Shown piece after piece: positions 12,642 to 23,959 of a DNA stretch of 64,000 nucleotides. The DNA comes from Heliocidaris erythrogramma (lineage: Eukaryota > Echinodermata > Echinoidea > Camarodonta > Echinometridae): contig CM046863.1 in the NCBI GenBank assembly GCA_025617745.1, forward strand, positions 6,694,015 to 6,758,014, read 5' to 3'. The notes beneath the pieces were generated by a model. That model was not told the DNA's origin, searched no databases, and saw only the letters and a program-made list of their open reading frames with translations. The position numbers and the translations under genes were made by a program. Every line of letters begins with the position of its first letter. Position 1 is the first letter of the stretch.

Positions 12642-13556
12642 ATATTTATTTTGTATTCAGGTCTTCATATATTTATTAGTCCATTTGACAGTCCTATTTA
12701 GTCTGTATTAAACCTAAAAAAGTTGTTTCCGTTTGGGTTTTTTGAGGGGGGTGATTGTTTTTTGTCTGGCAACCAGTCAGATTTGACTGTTTTGCGCTAT
12801 TAAATTCCGGTATAAGTTATTCTATCCGATGGTATAATAAACAAAAAGTTATGCGCTAGGAGATCTATTATACATGTACTTGGATTTACAAGTTCAAGAG
12901 GTCTTTCTCTAATTCCTATCACCTTAAGGGAAAGAAAGATCCCATGTAGTCTCCGAACAATTTCAGCTTTGTTGTCGAAAAAGCGACTTTGGGCAATTTG
13001 CATTATTTGCATATATCTAAATGGCCCATTCGAGGCAATAATTATTTAGTAGCGAAAGACAGCTTACGCAGATTGTGTCAACTGATCTACGAACTATGCG
13101 CGATGATATGTTACTGCAATTGTGTTGTTCGTCACTATACATATATTTATTTTATATTCAGGTCTTCATATATTTATTAGTCCATTTGACAGTCCTATTT
13201 AGTCTGTATTAAACCTAGAAAAGTTCTTTCCGTTGATTTTTTTTTTGAGGGGGCTGATTGTTTTTGTCTGGCAACCAGTCAGATTTGACTATTTTTGCCA
13301 TATTAAATTCTGGTATAAGTTATTCTATCCGATGGTATAATAAAAAAAAAATTATGCGCTAGGAGATCTATTATACTTGGATTTACAAGTTCAAGAGGTC
13401 TTTCTCAAATTCCTATCAGCTTAAAGGAAAGAAAAATATATATTTTTTTTATTTGTGATCCCATGTAGTCTCCGAACAACTTCAGCTTTGTTGTCGAAAA
13501 AGCGACTTTGGGCAATTTCCATAATTTGCATATATCTAAATGGCCAATTCGAAGTA
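12642..13556 (+). repeat. tandem duplication (12642-13036 and 13143-13556)
   Basis: Two copies, about 505 bp apart, share CAGGTCTTCATATATTTATT, TTTGTCTGGCAACCAGTCAG and GCATATATCTAAATGGCC, with scattered substitutions. The second copy has a short A/T insertion near 13435-13455. Non-coding. Confidence 0.75.
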
Positions 13557-14370
13557 ATTTGTGATGCTATACATAGTTATAAAATAAAAACGTTACAGGC
13601 AAACAAATCAAATCTGTCTATTTTGCAGTCGTTAAGTAGGATTATTTTTAATCCATATTTGTAAAGAAGGGTTCAGTTGGCAATGATTTCGTGACACTGG
13701 CGGTAATAAATTCGCAGAGGAAGTTAATATAGTTTACTGGCAGCTGCATCGGGCAAAATGGTACTTGTCGAGAGTGACGAGTCAGAATTGTTATCTCTCC
13801 CTCAAAGAATGGTTAGGAATGTGGGGCGCCGTTACATAAACATGCGGTCGCCTCCAACTTGCCTTTCACCCCAAAGAGATGTCTTTATCAGGACAAGAAT
13901 TCATTTGGACCACGGTATTGCGAAGGAGTTGCATCAAAAAAGTTTTTCTCCATACTGAACATGTACTTCGAATCTTTCTACACGCTTCAAGATTTGGGTA
14001 AAACTGTAAAAACGTTATAATAAAATGTGAACTTGCCTTAAATTAGATATAAGCTTTAGAAAAGGTTACACAGGCCTCGCATCGTGTAATTATGTACATT
14101 AGATCAACTGACAATGACATAAAATACATTGACCGTTAACAATTGCCGGGGTGTCAGGGGCGTACACCCCTGATATTTTTCCAATCAATAAATTTCCCTC
14201 GAGTAATGAAAGTGCAAATCCTGTGATGGAAAAGTTCCCACTCTCAGGGGCATAATATTTAGACATTTTCTACGTCGTGTGCTCTCCATATCATACTTTT
14301 ACAATTTTATTACAACAAAAGCTACCCTTTAATTTAATTTCCAAGGAAATAGCACCTTCCTATGCTCTTT
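13557..14370. other. no gene seen
   Basis: Contains a 66-codon open frame at 13758-13958 with no recognised domain and no splice signals that place it in a gene. Confidence 0.3.
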
Positions 14371-14966
14371 AAAGGGAAATCCTACCTTAATAGCAAGTTG
14401 CTTTCAAAGAAAGAGGAAAATCAGAGAAACAGATTGGTGAAATTGTGAACGAAATCAGACAAGCAATAAGAAAGTTATGATTTTTTTTGGAAAGTTGTAA
14501 TCACTATACATATGGGAATTTCAAATTGGCGGAAGAGGTAATGTAACTGTGATGTAGCTGTGGACACTATTCCCCTTTTCGCTCTAAAACACACAATGAC
14601 TAAAATTTCACTTTTTTAAAAATGTATTACTCAGTATGATAATTTTTTCTTTCACGAGTACCCATAACAATCTGCTATCTCCAATATATTTTGAGTACTG
14701 CCCCGAGGGAAAAAGCGCTTCGAAGAAAACCGCAATTAATGATATTTTTGTGTACGACAAACGGGAAAGTCGTTCACAAAAATGTCACAATCGACTCACC
14801 AAATTGCCACTAATTTGAGATTCGCATAGATGTAGTGATTTCATTTTTCAAACATTCATAACGTTCTTAGTTCTCGTCCGATTTCTTTCAAACTTTCACT
14901 ATCCCGTTTTTCGGATTTTTCTGCTTTCACATAAATTATCTTATTACCAGGGTGGGATTGCCCATT
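14371..14966. mobile_element. MITE of the AAGGGAAATCC family, copy 1
   Basis: Starts AAAGGGAAATCCTACCTTAA and ends, in reverse complement, AATGGGCAATCCCACCCTGG. The left half matches 41812 onward (GAAAGAGGAAA, CAGATTGGTGAAA, CAAGCAATAAGAAAGTT). Non-coding. Confidence 0.6.
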
Positions 14967-15071
14967 AAAGAAAGAAGTTGGAGTTCTGAACATTCAAAAA
15001 ATCTCTTTTCATTACGATTGCAGGTAGCATGTAAAAGTATGAAGTATGCATCAACAATAACTTTACTATCC

Positions 15072-15077
15072 TTTATT
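15072..15077 (-). terminator. candidate poly(A) signal of the GTPase gene
   Basis: AATAAA on the minus strand, about 215 nt past the exon 4 stop codon. It is the first canonical hexamer noticed downstream; cleavage site not known. Confidence 0.4.
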
Positions 15078-15289
15078 GTAGGTGGAGGTCATTACCCTCC
15101 CTCTTAATGTTAAATATATAATATATCCTTATTATCATACAGCACATAACTTGAAAACGATAACCCTTTGTTTCAGGGTTTCGTTTTTTTCTGGAACTCA
15201 CTGTACCGTGTATACATTTTTACACGTACGTTAATGGTCTATTTGGTTATTACGATATTTCCTTCTATCATTTTGTTTTGTTGAAATAT

Positions 15290-15897
15290 TCATTTCATTT
15301 CTACCATACATATAAGGGAATGATGATTTGGAAATACGCGTGTGCCTTGTTTAATTCCATCCGTCTTCAGACGGTGGAAAAATTGATAAATAAAGATGAT
15401 AAAGACAAAAAAGGCAAAGAAGTAAAATATTTTCTTTTCCTTCGCCTCCTTTGCCAGTCTTGCTTCTTCGGCTTTGGCTTGTAGCCGCAACTTCACCCCT
15501 TCATCTATCCTCTCTTTCATTGCTTCTTCCTTTCTTATTGCAATTCGTGTTTCTTCTTCCTTCCGAGCTCTTATTGCATCTGCTCTCTCCTTCTCTATCC
15601 TGGCCTGCTCCAATCTCTCTTCTTGTGCCGCTCTCTTCTGATCTCTCTCCTGTAGCGCCTCCTCACGCTCCTTACCTTCTCTAAATGTAAATATGCGATC
15701 GCCTTCCTTAATGCATCGCCTCATTAGCCGTAAAAGATTCAGCACGTGGTCTAGCTCTAATACCGGCCTGTTGTTAGTGATATTGGCAACTTCGAACTTA
15801 TCCGCTATTCCGGCTGCATTTAGAACAACATGCATGTTCTCGAGCTGTTCAGGCGTTGCCTCGTCCACATGTGTTAAGACGCCTATAGGGTAACGAC
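15290..15897 (-). CDS. IFI44-like GTPase, exon 4 (G4, coiled coil, C-terminal hydrophobic segment)
   Basis: Last coding exon, entered at acceptor CCAAAG. The strand RYPIGVL is followed by THVD (278-281), the NKxD-equivalent G4 motif. NITNN (308-312) then VLELDHVLNLLRLMRRC recalls the G5 and terminal helix of IFI44-type G domains. Residues about 340-425 are E/K/R-rich coiled coil. Residues 426-443 (IFYFFAFFVFIIFIYQFF) are a likely membrane segment, followed by a 28-residue tail and TGA. A protein with both a myristoylation-like start and a C-terminal hydrophobic segment is probably membrane-bound. The C-terminal 45 residues could instead be read-through past an unused donor, so the true end is less certain than the G domain. 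Confidence 0.82.
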
Positions 15898-16880
15898 CTT
15901 TGGTATGACAGGTCGAACAACAAACAAAATATATTGAAAATAAATAATTCTAAAGAAAAAAACAGAAAAGAATGAAATAATGAAATAAATACAGGGGGAG
16001 GAGTGTGTATCAACGCTGACTGTATTTTTTTATCTAAAATTATAATGTATTCCAATTATATATATAAACATACATTTCTTTTGATTTTCATGTAATGAAA
16101 TGTGTTGGACACAACATGCTCATCCAATAAGTTCTTCTTAAGCCTTACACGCTAGAATAAAAAAAGGGATTCCTTAAAAGATTATTAATTTTCACTACTA
16201 TTGCATTCTATTTTTTGAGGATTTTTTTTTTGTATGTCTTCGGTTTTCAACTTCAAAATGTTCATTCTTTTAAGGGCAGCTGTTCGGAGAGTTTATTTGA
16301 ACCAAAAATCAGTAAGAACGCGTTCCCCTTGTACTATTTGAAAAATGGGACGTCTTACAAAAACAATTATAACTTTGTAGTTTTGGATGGAATCCTGATG
16401 GAATTCACTAAACATTTAGGAGATTAAACTACGAAATTACATCAGAAAGTCAAATTAGAATGGTTCAGTGCTTTCAAGTTATTACCAATCAAAATGTCGT
16501 CGCATTTTTTGAGACAAGGAAAAGTGATAAATTATGAGAAAAGAAAAAATGTGCATGAAGGGTCTTGAAAGGATTTATGATATCAAGCTGTACTTCACAA
16601 GAAGTTATAGAAAGGAAATGACCTTTAATGTGAGTATCATAAGCTTTCAAGAACTTTGTGTATGTATTCAAGCATGTGTGTCTACTTTTATAACAGCTGT
16701 GTCTAAAAAGAAGACAATTAGATTTCATACGGAAATATTTTAAGAGAGTGCTCAACTATTTCCTATGAAACGTCTTAGGTATATATCCTAAAGTTAGTTC
16801 ACAGGGGTTGAAATGAAACGACACAGTTTTCATTGTTTGTGCACTGTTAAACATATATTTAAAAACTACGGATTAAACAA
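15898..16880. other. GTPase intron 3, proximal part; no gene seen
   Basis: AT-rich, with overlapping short open frames on both strands (16215-16755) lacking recognised motifs. Confidence 0.35.
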
Positions 16881-18117
16881 AAGGTTGATTAAAAATCGCT
16901 CAACATTGGTTATAAAATGAGTGTTGGTGAATGACTTTTAATCTTGCGTGGGTTAAAAATATTGTTGATTAAAATTATTGTGTTTAATCTTGTTGGTTAC
17001 TTTGTAATCATAATTAATTAAAAACAGTGTTCTCGGCTTTCCCGCCAAAATGATAGCGCTAACTCTCAAGACATTTTATCTTTTTCTTATTTAAAAAAAA
17101 AAAGTTGATGAAAATAGCAATCGCGTGACCGAACAGCGCATGCACATATGGAAATTGTTTGCGATAAAAATGGAAAGCGTTGTCATTCACGTCGCTAAAT
17201 CATTGGGTACTTTCAAAGAGCTTGTCGGTGTGTTTGTAGGTGAGAAACTCTTCTTCATATATGTGACTGTTGTCTAGCTTAATCTTAGGAAGTAGATCTA
17301 CTGACTACGCCTACGGTAGCTAGGAGGCGACGCCTGCGGTATGGTAGCCTTTTGACAAGGCCTCGTGACTTGGCTATTTTCCTCGTCATATTGTGCCTGA
17401 GATGAGACTAGCCGGCGACGAAAAGAATCAACACGGCCCGGGTGCGCGTTTACGTTTTACAACCTAGCCTAGGCATATTTTCCAAATATTGCAACGAAAC
17501 GGCTCGAGCTCACTCTAAGTACTGACTGTGGAGTTGGATCGAATGCGTATTCCGTTTTGTCACCTGTACACTCCATACACTGATATAGGCAGCTACGCAT
17601 TGAAGCACATACGTGTGTATTTGACAGACGTGTGTATTTGACAAATGAGCGTGATGAGGGGATGAGATAAACGAACAAGGGCACATTCACATTTATGCAG
17701 GGGGAAGGGGGAAGGGGGAGAGGGGGAAGGGGGAAGGGGGGAGAGGGGGAAGGGGGGGGGGGTTGACAATCAGTTGGCATCAGTTCAGTTCAGTTCAAAA
17801 TTACATTTATTTACCCCCCAAAAAATGCAAACTCAGAGACAGAGGCAGAGGCAGAGCTAACGGGGTCATCCCTATAGCTAGAAGGTCCGATAGTTAGCGG
17901 GTCCGATAGACCGACACCCAATAGATAGAAGGTTCGATAGACCGAATGTACGAGAGGGTCCAGTAGACAGAAGGTTCTATAGACCGAATCGGCAGGAGGG
18001 TCCGATAGTCCGAAAGTTCCATAGATCGAATGACCAACGGGTCCGATATTCAGAAGGTTCGATAGATAGAAGGTTCGATAGACCGAATGTACGAAAGGGT
18101 CCAATAGACAGTATACA

Positions 18118-18240
18118 AATAATGAATGTTTATGAGTGCAATGGAAAGAATATTTTCATGAGTTGAAAGATGGAACAGATTCCATCTTTCAACGAATGAA
18201 AATATTCTTTCCATTGCACGAATGAAAAAAATTCATTATT
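18118..18240. repeat. perfect-looking hairpin inside the GATAG element
   Basis: Arms 18136-18174 and 18181-18219 (GTGCAATGGAAAGAATATTT... and its complement) pair with about two mismatches over 39 bp around a 6-nt loop. Looser pairing continues to AAATAATGAAT/ATTCATTATTT. Confidence 0.65.
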
Positions 18241-18241
18241 T

Positions 18242-18577
18242 GTTTTATACAACATCTGAGTAGATCCTATATAAGTGCGTTGTATTATTATTATTATTAT
18301 TATTATTATCCTTGTTATTTGTACAAAGGTTACGGCGCTGGGCCGGTCGCTCGCGAGCGTAAAATAACACATAGATCTATGGGCAAAGTCCGGTAGTGCG
18401 CTGTATCGCAGCCGCGCATTACACTGAAAAGGTCGAGGCGTTGAATGGAAAAAATCGTATGGAACAAAAATGCACGCTAGCTAGCGCTAAACCATGGAAT
18501 GGAACAAATATTTAATAACATGTGACCTATTATTCTCCAATCAAATTACAAGGATCTACTCAGGTGTTGTATAAAAC
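18242..18577. mobile_element. nested inverted-repeat element
   Basis: Arms GTTTTATACAACATCTGAGT (18242 on) and the complementary ACTCAGGTGTTGTATAAAAC (18558-18577) pair over 27 bp together with AGATCCT/AGGATCT. It contains (ATT)n. No clear target duplication. Confidence 0.45.
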
Positions 18578-19501
18578 ATTCTATAGACCGAATCGGCAAA
18601 AGGGTCCAATAGTCCGAAGGTTCAGTAGGTGTCCGATAGTTAGAAGGTCCGATAGACCGACAATAAAAAAGTATAAAAGCTGACATCACAGCTGGTAGGA
18701 AAATATCACCCGAAAACCCTTTAAGAAATAAATACAGACCTAGTGCATCGGTTTATTATACAATACACATAGAAAAAGATAAGGCATTACCCTTTTCCTT
18801 TTATGAGATAAAACTATTAAAAACTTATTGTATTCACTTATTTTACCATTTTTACGTTATTGTCGGTCTATCGGACCTTCTAACTATCGGACCCCTACTG
18901 AACCTTCGGACTATCGGACCCTTTTGCCGATTCGGTCTATAGAACCTTCTGTCTATCGGACCTTCTGACTATCGGACCCCGTTGGACATTCGATCTATAG
19001 AACCTTCGGACTATCGGACCCTCCGCCGATTCGGTCTATAGAACCGTCTGTCTATTGGACCCTCTCGTACATTCGGTCTATCGAACCTTCTATCTATTGG
19101 GTGTCGGTCTATCGGACCCGCTAACTATCGGACCTTCTAGCTATAGGGCTGTAACCGAGCTAACAACACTGCAGTCAGACTCGGAGCCTTCAGCGATTAA
19201 CCCTGAACCTGAGGCTGAGCTTGAGACTTCATCATCACCCACCTCCATCATGTCGATATCTACTTCGTCTTCGACCGCGCGTCGCAAATTGATTCTAGCT
19301 AACACACCCGACGTCGAATGATACGAACGACAAAACGTGCACATTAATTCATTCAAAGAACCCGCGTCTCGATCTCTCTACGTTACGTAATGCGCGCGCT
19401 ACATATGTGTAGGGTTGCTACAATGCGTAGGGTTGAGCTCAAGCCGTTTCGTTGCGATTTTGGAAAAATCTGCCTAGGCAAGGTTGTAAAACGTAAACGC
19501 G

Positions 19502-19892
19502 CGGCCCGGGTGAACGCGCGATCGAGCGACTTTAGTCGCGAGGCCTTTTGGAACCTGGGTTTCCATCGTCCGATATGAATTATTCACGAGTTGACATTCG
19601 TATGCTAACATGCCTACCGAGGATTATCGACCAATCACAACGGTATCTGCGGGGCTTGCTTTCCATGATTGATGTACTAATAGCTTGCACGGGCCGCGCT
19701 AGCTCGAGATGAAGGCGAATTTGCATACCAAATGTATGCTGACGTCATGCGAAGATACGTTTGCTGATTGGCTCCTACCTATAAGGTAGCAGATCCTCGC
19801 TAGGAACAAAGGATAACGTAAGAAATACAGGCCAGGTTCCAAAAGGCCCTCGGACTCACGTCGCTCGATCGCGCATTCACCGGGCTGGGCGG
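19502..19892. mobile_element. nested hairpin MITE, GC-rich arms
   Basis: Arms 19502-19558 (CGGCCCGGGTGAACGCGCGA, CTTTTGGAACCTGG) and 19832-19892 (CCAGGTTCCAAAAG, TCGCGCATTCACCGGGC) are inverted. Non-coding centre. Confidence 0.5.
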
Positions 19893-20400
19893 CTAGTCTT
19901 GTTATGCAGCCACTACTAGCTTACTTGCCGAGAAAAATAGCCAATTCACGAGGGCCTTGTCAAAAGGCTAGCGGTATGGCAGTGTGTTCAACTTCGCGCA
20001 TGTCCATATTTCGCGGACATGGCAATATGACAACAACTGAAATTAGAACAGTTTTTTGAGAAAAAGATACATGTATAAGCATCAATGTACGCGTAGTCTA
20101 CCGGTGGCCCTGGCTTAGTCAAGTCTTGTCCAGGTCTGAGCAGGTCCAACTTCCCAAACCGCTGAACGTAGAAAGCAAGATCACTGAGTAGATTTTAACC
20201 AACGTTGAGCAAAATATGATTAACCAACAAATGGTTTAATCATTTAACCAACAATATGTTTCAGTTTAATCAACACCGATTTAACCAACATTGAGCAAAA
20301 CACGATGAACCAACAAATAATTAAATGTAATAAAGAGAGTTGCTTGAATGCCATTTTTTGCACAATAGGCATTAAACTCTCAGATGAATATTGATTCGCG

Positions 20401-20815
20401 TCACGAATGTATGACATCTGCTCCCGCGATAATTGCTCCTGCGACTATTGCCTGTGCGACAAGTGCTCCTGCGATAAAAATGAATATATACGATGAATGT
20501 TCCTGTGACAATTACTCCTGCGATAATTGCTCCGACGACATTTACTCCTGTGACTATTGTCTCTGCGACAAGTGCTCCTGCGGTAAAAATGAATATATAC
20601 GACAATTGTTCCTGCGACTATTACTCCCGCGATAATTGCTCCGAAGACATTTGCTCCTGTGACCATTGCTCTTGCGATCCGCCGACACTCGCCGACATTA
20701 ACTCTGTCGAAGAAAATGAATATTCAACAATATCATTGTTCCCCAACAATTGCTCAGGCGAAAACTGCTCCACCGACATCTGCTCCGTCGATAAATGCTT
20801 ATATATGCGACAATT
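20401..20815 (-). repeat. 15-bp minisatellite, TGCTCC orientation
   Basis: Imperfect units of TGCTCCTGCGACAAT repeat through this stretch. As 15 is a multiple of three, several frames stay open and look like proteins, but they are low-complexity artefacts. The opposite orientation (GGAGCAATTGTCG) occurs at 36145-36370. The outermost sequences match in inverted form (ACGAATGTATGACATCTGCT against AGCATGTGTCATGGATTCGT). Confidence 0.7.
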
Positions 20816-21052
20816 CACTATGAACACGGTGACAAAGAGAGCGGACAATTTATGCAGCTCTTCATTGTACCCTCCACAATAGCTGTAGTAGACAAAAGGA
20901 CATCCCTTCACTGCTATTATGTGACACATGTTCTACATATTTTTACAGGATAGCAATGAATGGATGTTCTTTTGTTAACCAGTGCAATTGTGAAGGGTAC
21001 AAATGAGGAGCAGCATAAATTGTCCGCTTCTTTGTTCGTCATGTTCATAGTG
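20816..21052. mobile_element. hairpin CACTA-type MITE, copy A
   Basis: 237 bp, begins CACTATGAAC and ends GTTCATAGTG, almost fully palindromic. Flanked by ATT on both sides. Excision would restore GCGACAATTGCTCC, a minisatellite unit, which supports the 3-bp duplication. Ends in CACTA with a 3-bp duplication are typical of the EnSpm/CACTA superfamily. Confidence 0.72.
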
Positions 21053-22015
21053 ATTGCTCCAACGACAACCTTTATAGGACAGGCAGCCAAACGGATTTGT
21101 TTAATAAATCATGGAAATGCAAGCATCAGTTTACATCAACAGAGCTTTATCATTCCTGGCTCATTTTCCCCGATTTAGGTGTCATATGAAAGGGCAAAAA
21201 ATGAACTTTCTAGAAATGTGATTATTTCTTTGAAATTCAAATATTGTTGGGCAAACGAGTATTTGGTAGCCCTGTTTCATGTATGTATCATAAGAGTGGC
21301 ATCAAATGAAAGAAGAGGATCCAAGCTTTACAAATTATGTGTCATTTAGTAATCATATTTGTGATTAAGATATGATTAGACATCGATAAAATCTCGGTTT
21401 CGTTTTTCTGGGATGCACTGTTTATATAAAAAAAGTAATACAAACATTCAAAAAATGAAATATACCAGTATTATCAAAGTACGACAATCATTCTGGGTTG
21501 CCAAGTTCAACTTTTCAAACTGGTCAAGCGGGGTATAAAGTGTTCGCTCCCGGTTCTCCTCAACGTGGGGCTGGCAAACGCCTTGCAAATAAAAACAAAC
21601 AAAATTCACTAAACTATACAGGTTTCCTTTTCTCTCTCTGGTCATAATTATGCCTGGAACCAGCTCCCCGGCTCATGCCGCTCTGAGCTGTTGTCGGCTT
21701 ATTAAAGGAGAATGAAACTCAACATAATTTAGCTGATAATCATGTGGAAAATTGTCAGCCTGTTCAAAATATCTTGAAAATACTCTGATTTAATTACTCA
21801 GTATTAAAGGAGAACAGTCTCTCTAAAGCTTGCAGATTTCTTGCTAGATATTATCCCATAGGGGCTGCCATTTTGAAGAAACTGTGATGTCATTGCGGTA
21901 CATGTCCATTTACCTGTACACAATGGATAAGATGTTGTATAATGAATAGCTATTGTACAACTAAAGCCACCCATGCAAAATGGCAGCCATCTTGGTAACC
22001 CCGTTGTCTCGCACA

Positions 22016-22252
22016 CACTATGAACATGACGAACAAAGAAGCGGACAATTTATGCTGCTCCTCATTTGAACCCTTCACAATTGCACTGGTTAACAAAAGA
22101 ACATCCATTCATTGCTATCCTGTAAAAATGTGTAGAACATGTGTCACATAATAGCAGTGAAGGGATGTCCTTTTGTCTACTAGAGCTATTGTGGAGGGTA
22201 CAATGCGGAGCTGCATAAATTGTCCGCTCTCTCTGTCACCGTGTTCATAGTG
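22016..22252. mobile_element. hairpin CACTA-type MITE, copy B
   Basis: 237 bp, the near-exact reverse complement of copy A (20816-21052). Termini CACTATGAAC/GTTCATAGTG; flanked by ACA on both sides. Confidence 0.7.
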
Positions 22253-22288
22253 ACAGGGGATATCTAAGAGCAGTTGTAGATCTTTGTC

Positions 22289-22555
22289 CACAATGAACAT
22301 GGCAAACAAAGAAGCGGACAAAATATACAGCTCCTTATTGTACCGTCCACGCTTGCTCTGGTAGACAAAAGAATATCCCTTCATTGCTATTAGGTAAGAT
22401 TATGTAGAGCAGGTGTCACATGCATGTTCACCTGTTCTACTTATTTTACATAATAGCAATGAAGGGATCTTCTTTTGTCTACCAGAACAATTGTGGAGGG
22501 TACAATGAGGAGCTGTATATTTTGTCCGCTCTCTTTTGTCATCGTATTCCTAGTG
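22289..22555. mobile_element. hairpin CACTA-type MITE, copy C
   Basis: 267 bp with ends CACAATGAAC and ATTCCTAGTG, flanked by GTC on both sides. The arms carry the same AAGCGGACAA and GAAGGGAT motifs as copies A and B. Close reverse-complement relative of copy D. Confidence 0.68.
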
Positions 22556-23277
22556 GTCACTTCTTTGAAGAATTGACAAACCTTTGTCAAACCAAGCAAC
22601 TTACAAGCGTATGCCAAAGCCTGCTTAACAAAGGAAACAGCTGAACCAAATATCTTGACACAAATAGTTTATATGACATGATAAAAGTATCTTCATTTGA
22701 ATGTACATGACTACAAAAATGGTTTATTATGAGAAAATCCAGTGTCATGCATTCCACAGCTGATCATGAGTGTCACGGTAGCTAGTGTATAGGTCAGTGG
22801 GTATCTCAGAAATAGAACTGCTCTGACATTACTTTGTAAAGAAAATGGCAGCCTCCATGGGATAATGTCAAGCAAGGAAACTGCAACTTTTGGAGACACT
22901 GTTCTCCTTGTTAAAAAATCAAATAGGAGTAATTTCAAGATATTTGTAATAGGCTGGCAATCATCTACATGATTATAGGCTAATGTTTGTATTCCCTTTT
23001 AAGACTAAAGCTGAAAAACGTCAAACGCATGGCAGCGAAGGCAAATACATAAACCATGATAAAGTAAAAGAACAATCAAAATAAAAACTTCCAAAGGCAT
23101 ATGTACGTTGGGTCCAGTGACGTATGAGAGAGGGGGGTGTGGACTTGTGACTGTGTCTTCCCCCTCAAACTTGCCTTTGGTACTACAATACCCGTGTCGG
23201 TGGAAGGAAGAAAGAAAGAAAAGGGCAGTTGCTACCCGCCATGAAAATGCTATGGGCGAAAGTTTGCTCACCCCCAT

Positions 23278-23732
23278 TAAATGTGGTTAATAAAGGGGTA
23301 AAAATAAAAATTTCATTTTTTAAAGCTTGCTCGCTTAGCTAGTAAACATATTTAGATGTTTGAATAATAAAATATAAGTTGTATGCATCCCTGCACATCA
23401 ACAGCAAAAAACTAGTATTTTGGTTGCAGGGGCCCCTTACAGCAAGAAGTGGTAATTTTGGGCTCTCTCGCAAAAACAAATGAAAACATATATGTTGGGG
23501 TGAGTGGTGTGTATACTCAAATGTGTGAGCAAGAAATTTCGGCAAAACATTTCCTTCATTCCCCACCCCACTCCTCCAAACAGATTTACGCCGGTGTCAT
23601 CAATCCTCCAAAATTGTCTCCCTCCGAACGTACATCCCTGACCCGCTCCTCGAAATGGATTTACGCCACTTTCATTGTACTATCATGGGATAAGCAGCTA
23701 GAGGTACGGAAGTAATTGTCTCGACATACATG
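23278..23732. repeat. partial arm of the GGTTGCAGGGGCC MITE family
   Basis: 23340-23446 (TTGTATGCATCCCTGCACATC, TTTTGGTTGCAGGGGCCC) matches the right arm of the element ending at 52134. The remainder is unassigned. No gene. Confidence 0.45.
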
Positions 23733-23959
23733 CATTTCGACGAAGCAGTTGTTGCGGAGCAATGATATTGCCGCGTATTAATTTTCTTCGAACGGAGCAA
23801 ATGTCGGCGGATCGAGCGCTTTCAGCCGGAGCTACCCTGATAACAGACGGACGTCTTAAAGACGTCGTATATTGGTCGTATTCTGGTCAACTGGTCATAC
23901 GTCGTATGAACGACGTTATCACGACCTCTTCGTGACGACTTTCTAAGACGAGTATGTAT

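Larger units (their letters stand above)
17862..19156. mobile_element. GATAG-type foldback transposon, copy 1 (hAT-like, 8-bp TSD)
   Basis: Flanked by the perfect 8-bp duplication GAGCTAAC (17854-17861, 19157-19164). The ends are GGGGTCATCCCTATAGCTAG and CTAGCTATAGGGCTGTAACC. The arms (about 17868-18110 and 18860-19150) are built of short units such as AAGGTCCGATAGTCCGA and GGTTCTATAGACCGAAT, so the element folds on itself. 8-bp duplications fit hAT, Merlin or P elements; no transposase remains. Confidence 0.75.
16882..20325. mobile_element. large foldback with GTTGGTTAAA arms
   Basis: The outer arms hold repeats of (T)GTTGGTTAA at 16882-17010 and the reverse complement TTAACCAAC at 20195-20325. 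An inner pair matches 17330-17480 (CCTTTTGACAAGGCC, GTTTTACAACCTAGCCTAGGC) to 19430-19985. No coding capacity. It hosts the 1295-bp element at 17862 and a smaller hairpin at 19502. Confidence 0.5.
21702..23003. mobile_element. MITE with about 300-bp inverted arms
   Basis: The left arm from 21702 (TTAAAGGAGAATGAAAC, AATCATGTGGAAAATTGTCA, AATATCTTGAAAAT, GGCTGCCATTTT) matches the reverse complement of 22700-23003 (TTAAAAGGGAATACAAAC, AATCATGTAGATGATTGCCA). Its middle holds two CACTA-type hairpins (22016, 22289). No transposase. Confidence 0.6.

Noticed and set aside
17811..19321. Open frames with repeated VHSVYRTFYL-type words
   Set aside because: They fall in the GATAG foldback arms and appear in both strands; repeat artefacts.
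20384..20929. Overlapping open frames rich in Cys/Asp/Ser on both strands
   Set aside because: They arise from a 15-bp minisatellite whose period keeps several frames open; no start or splice support.
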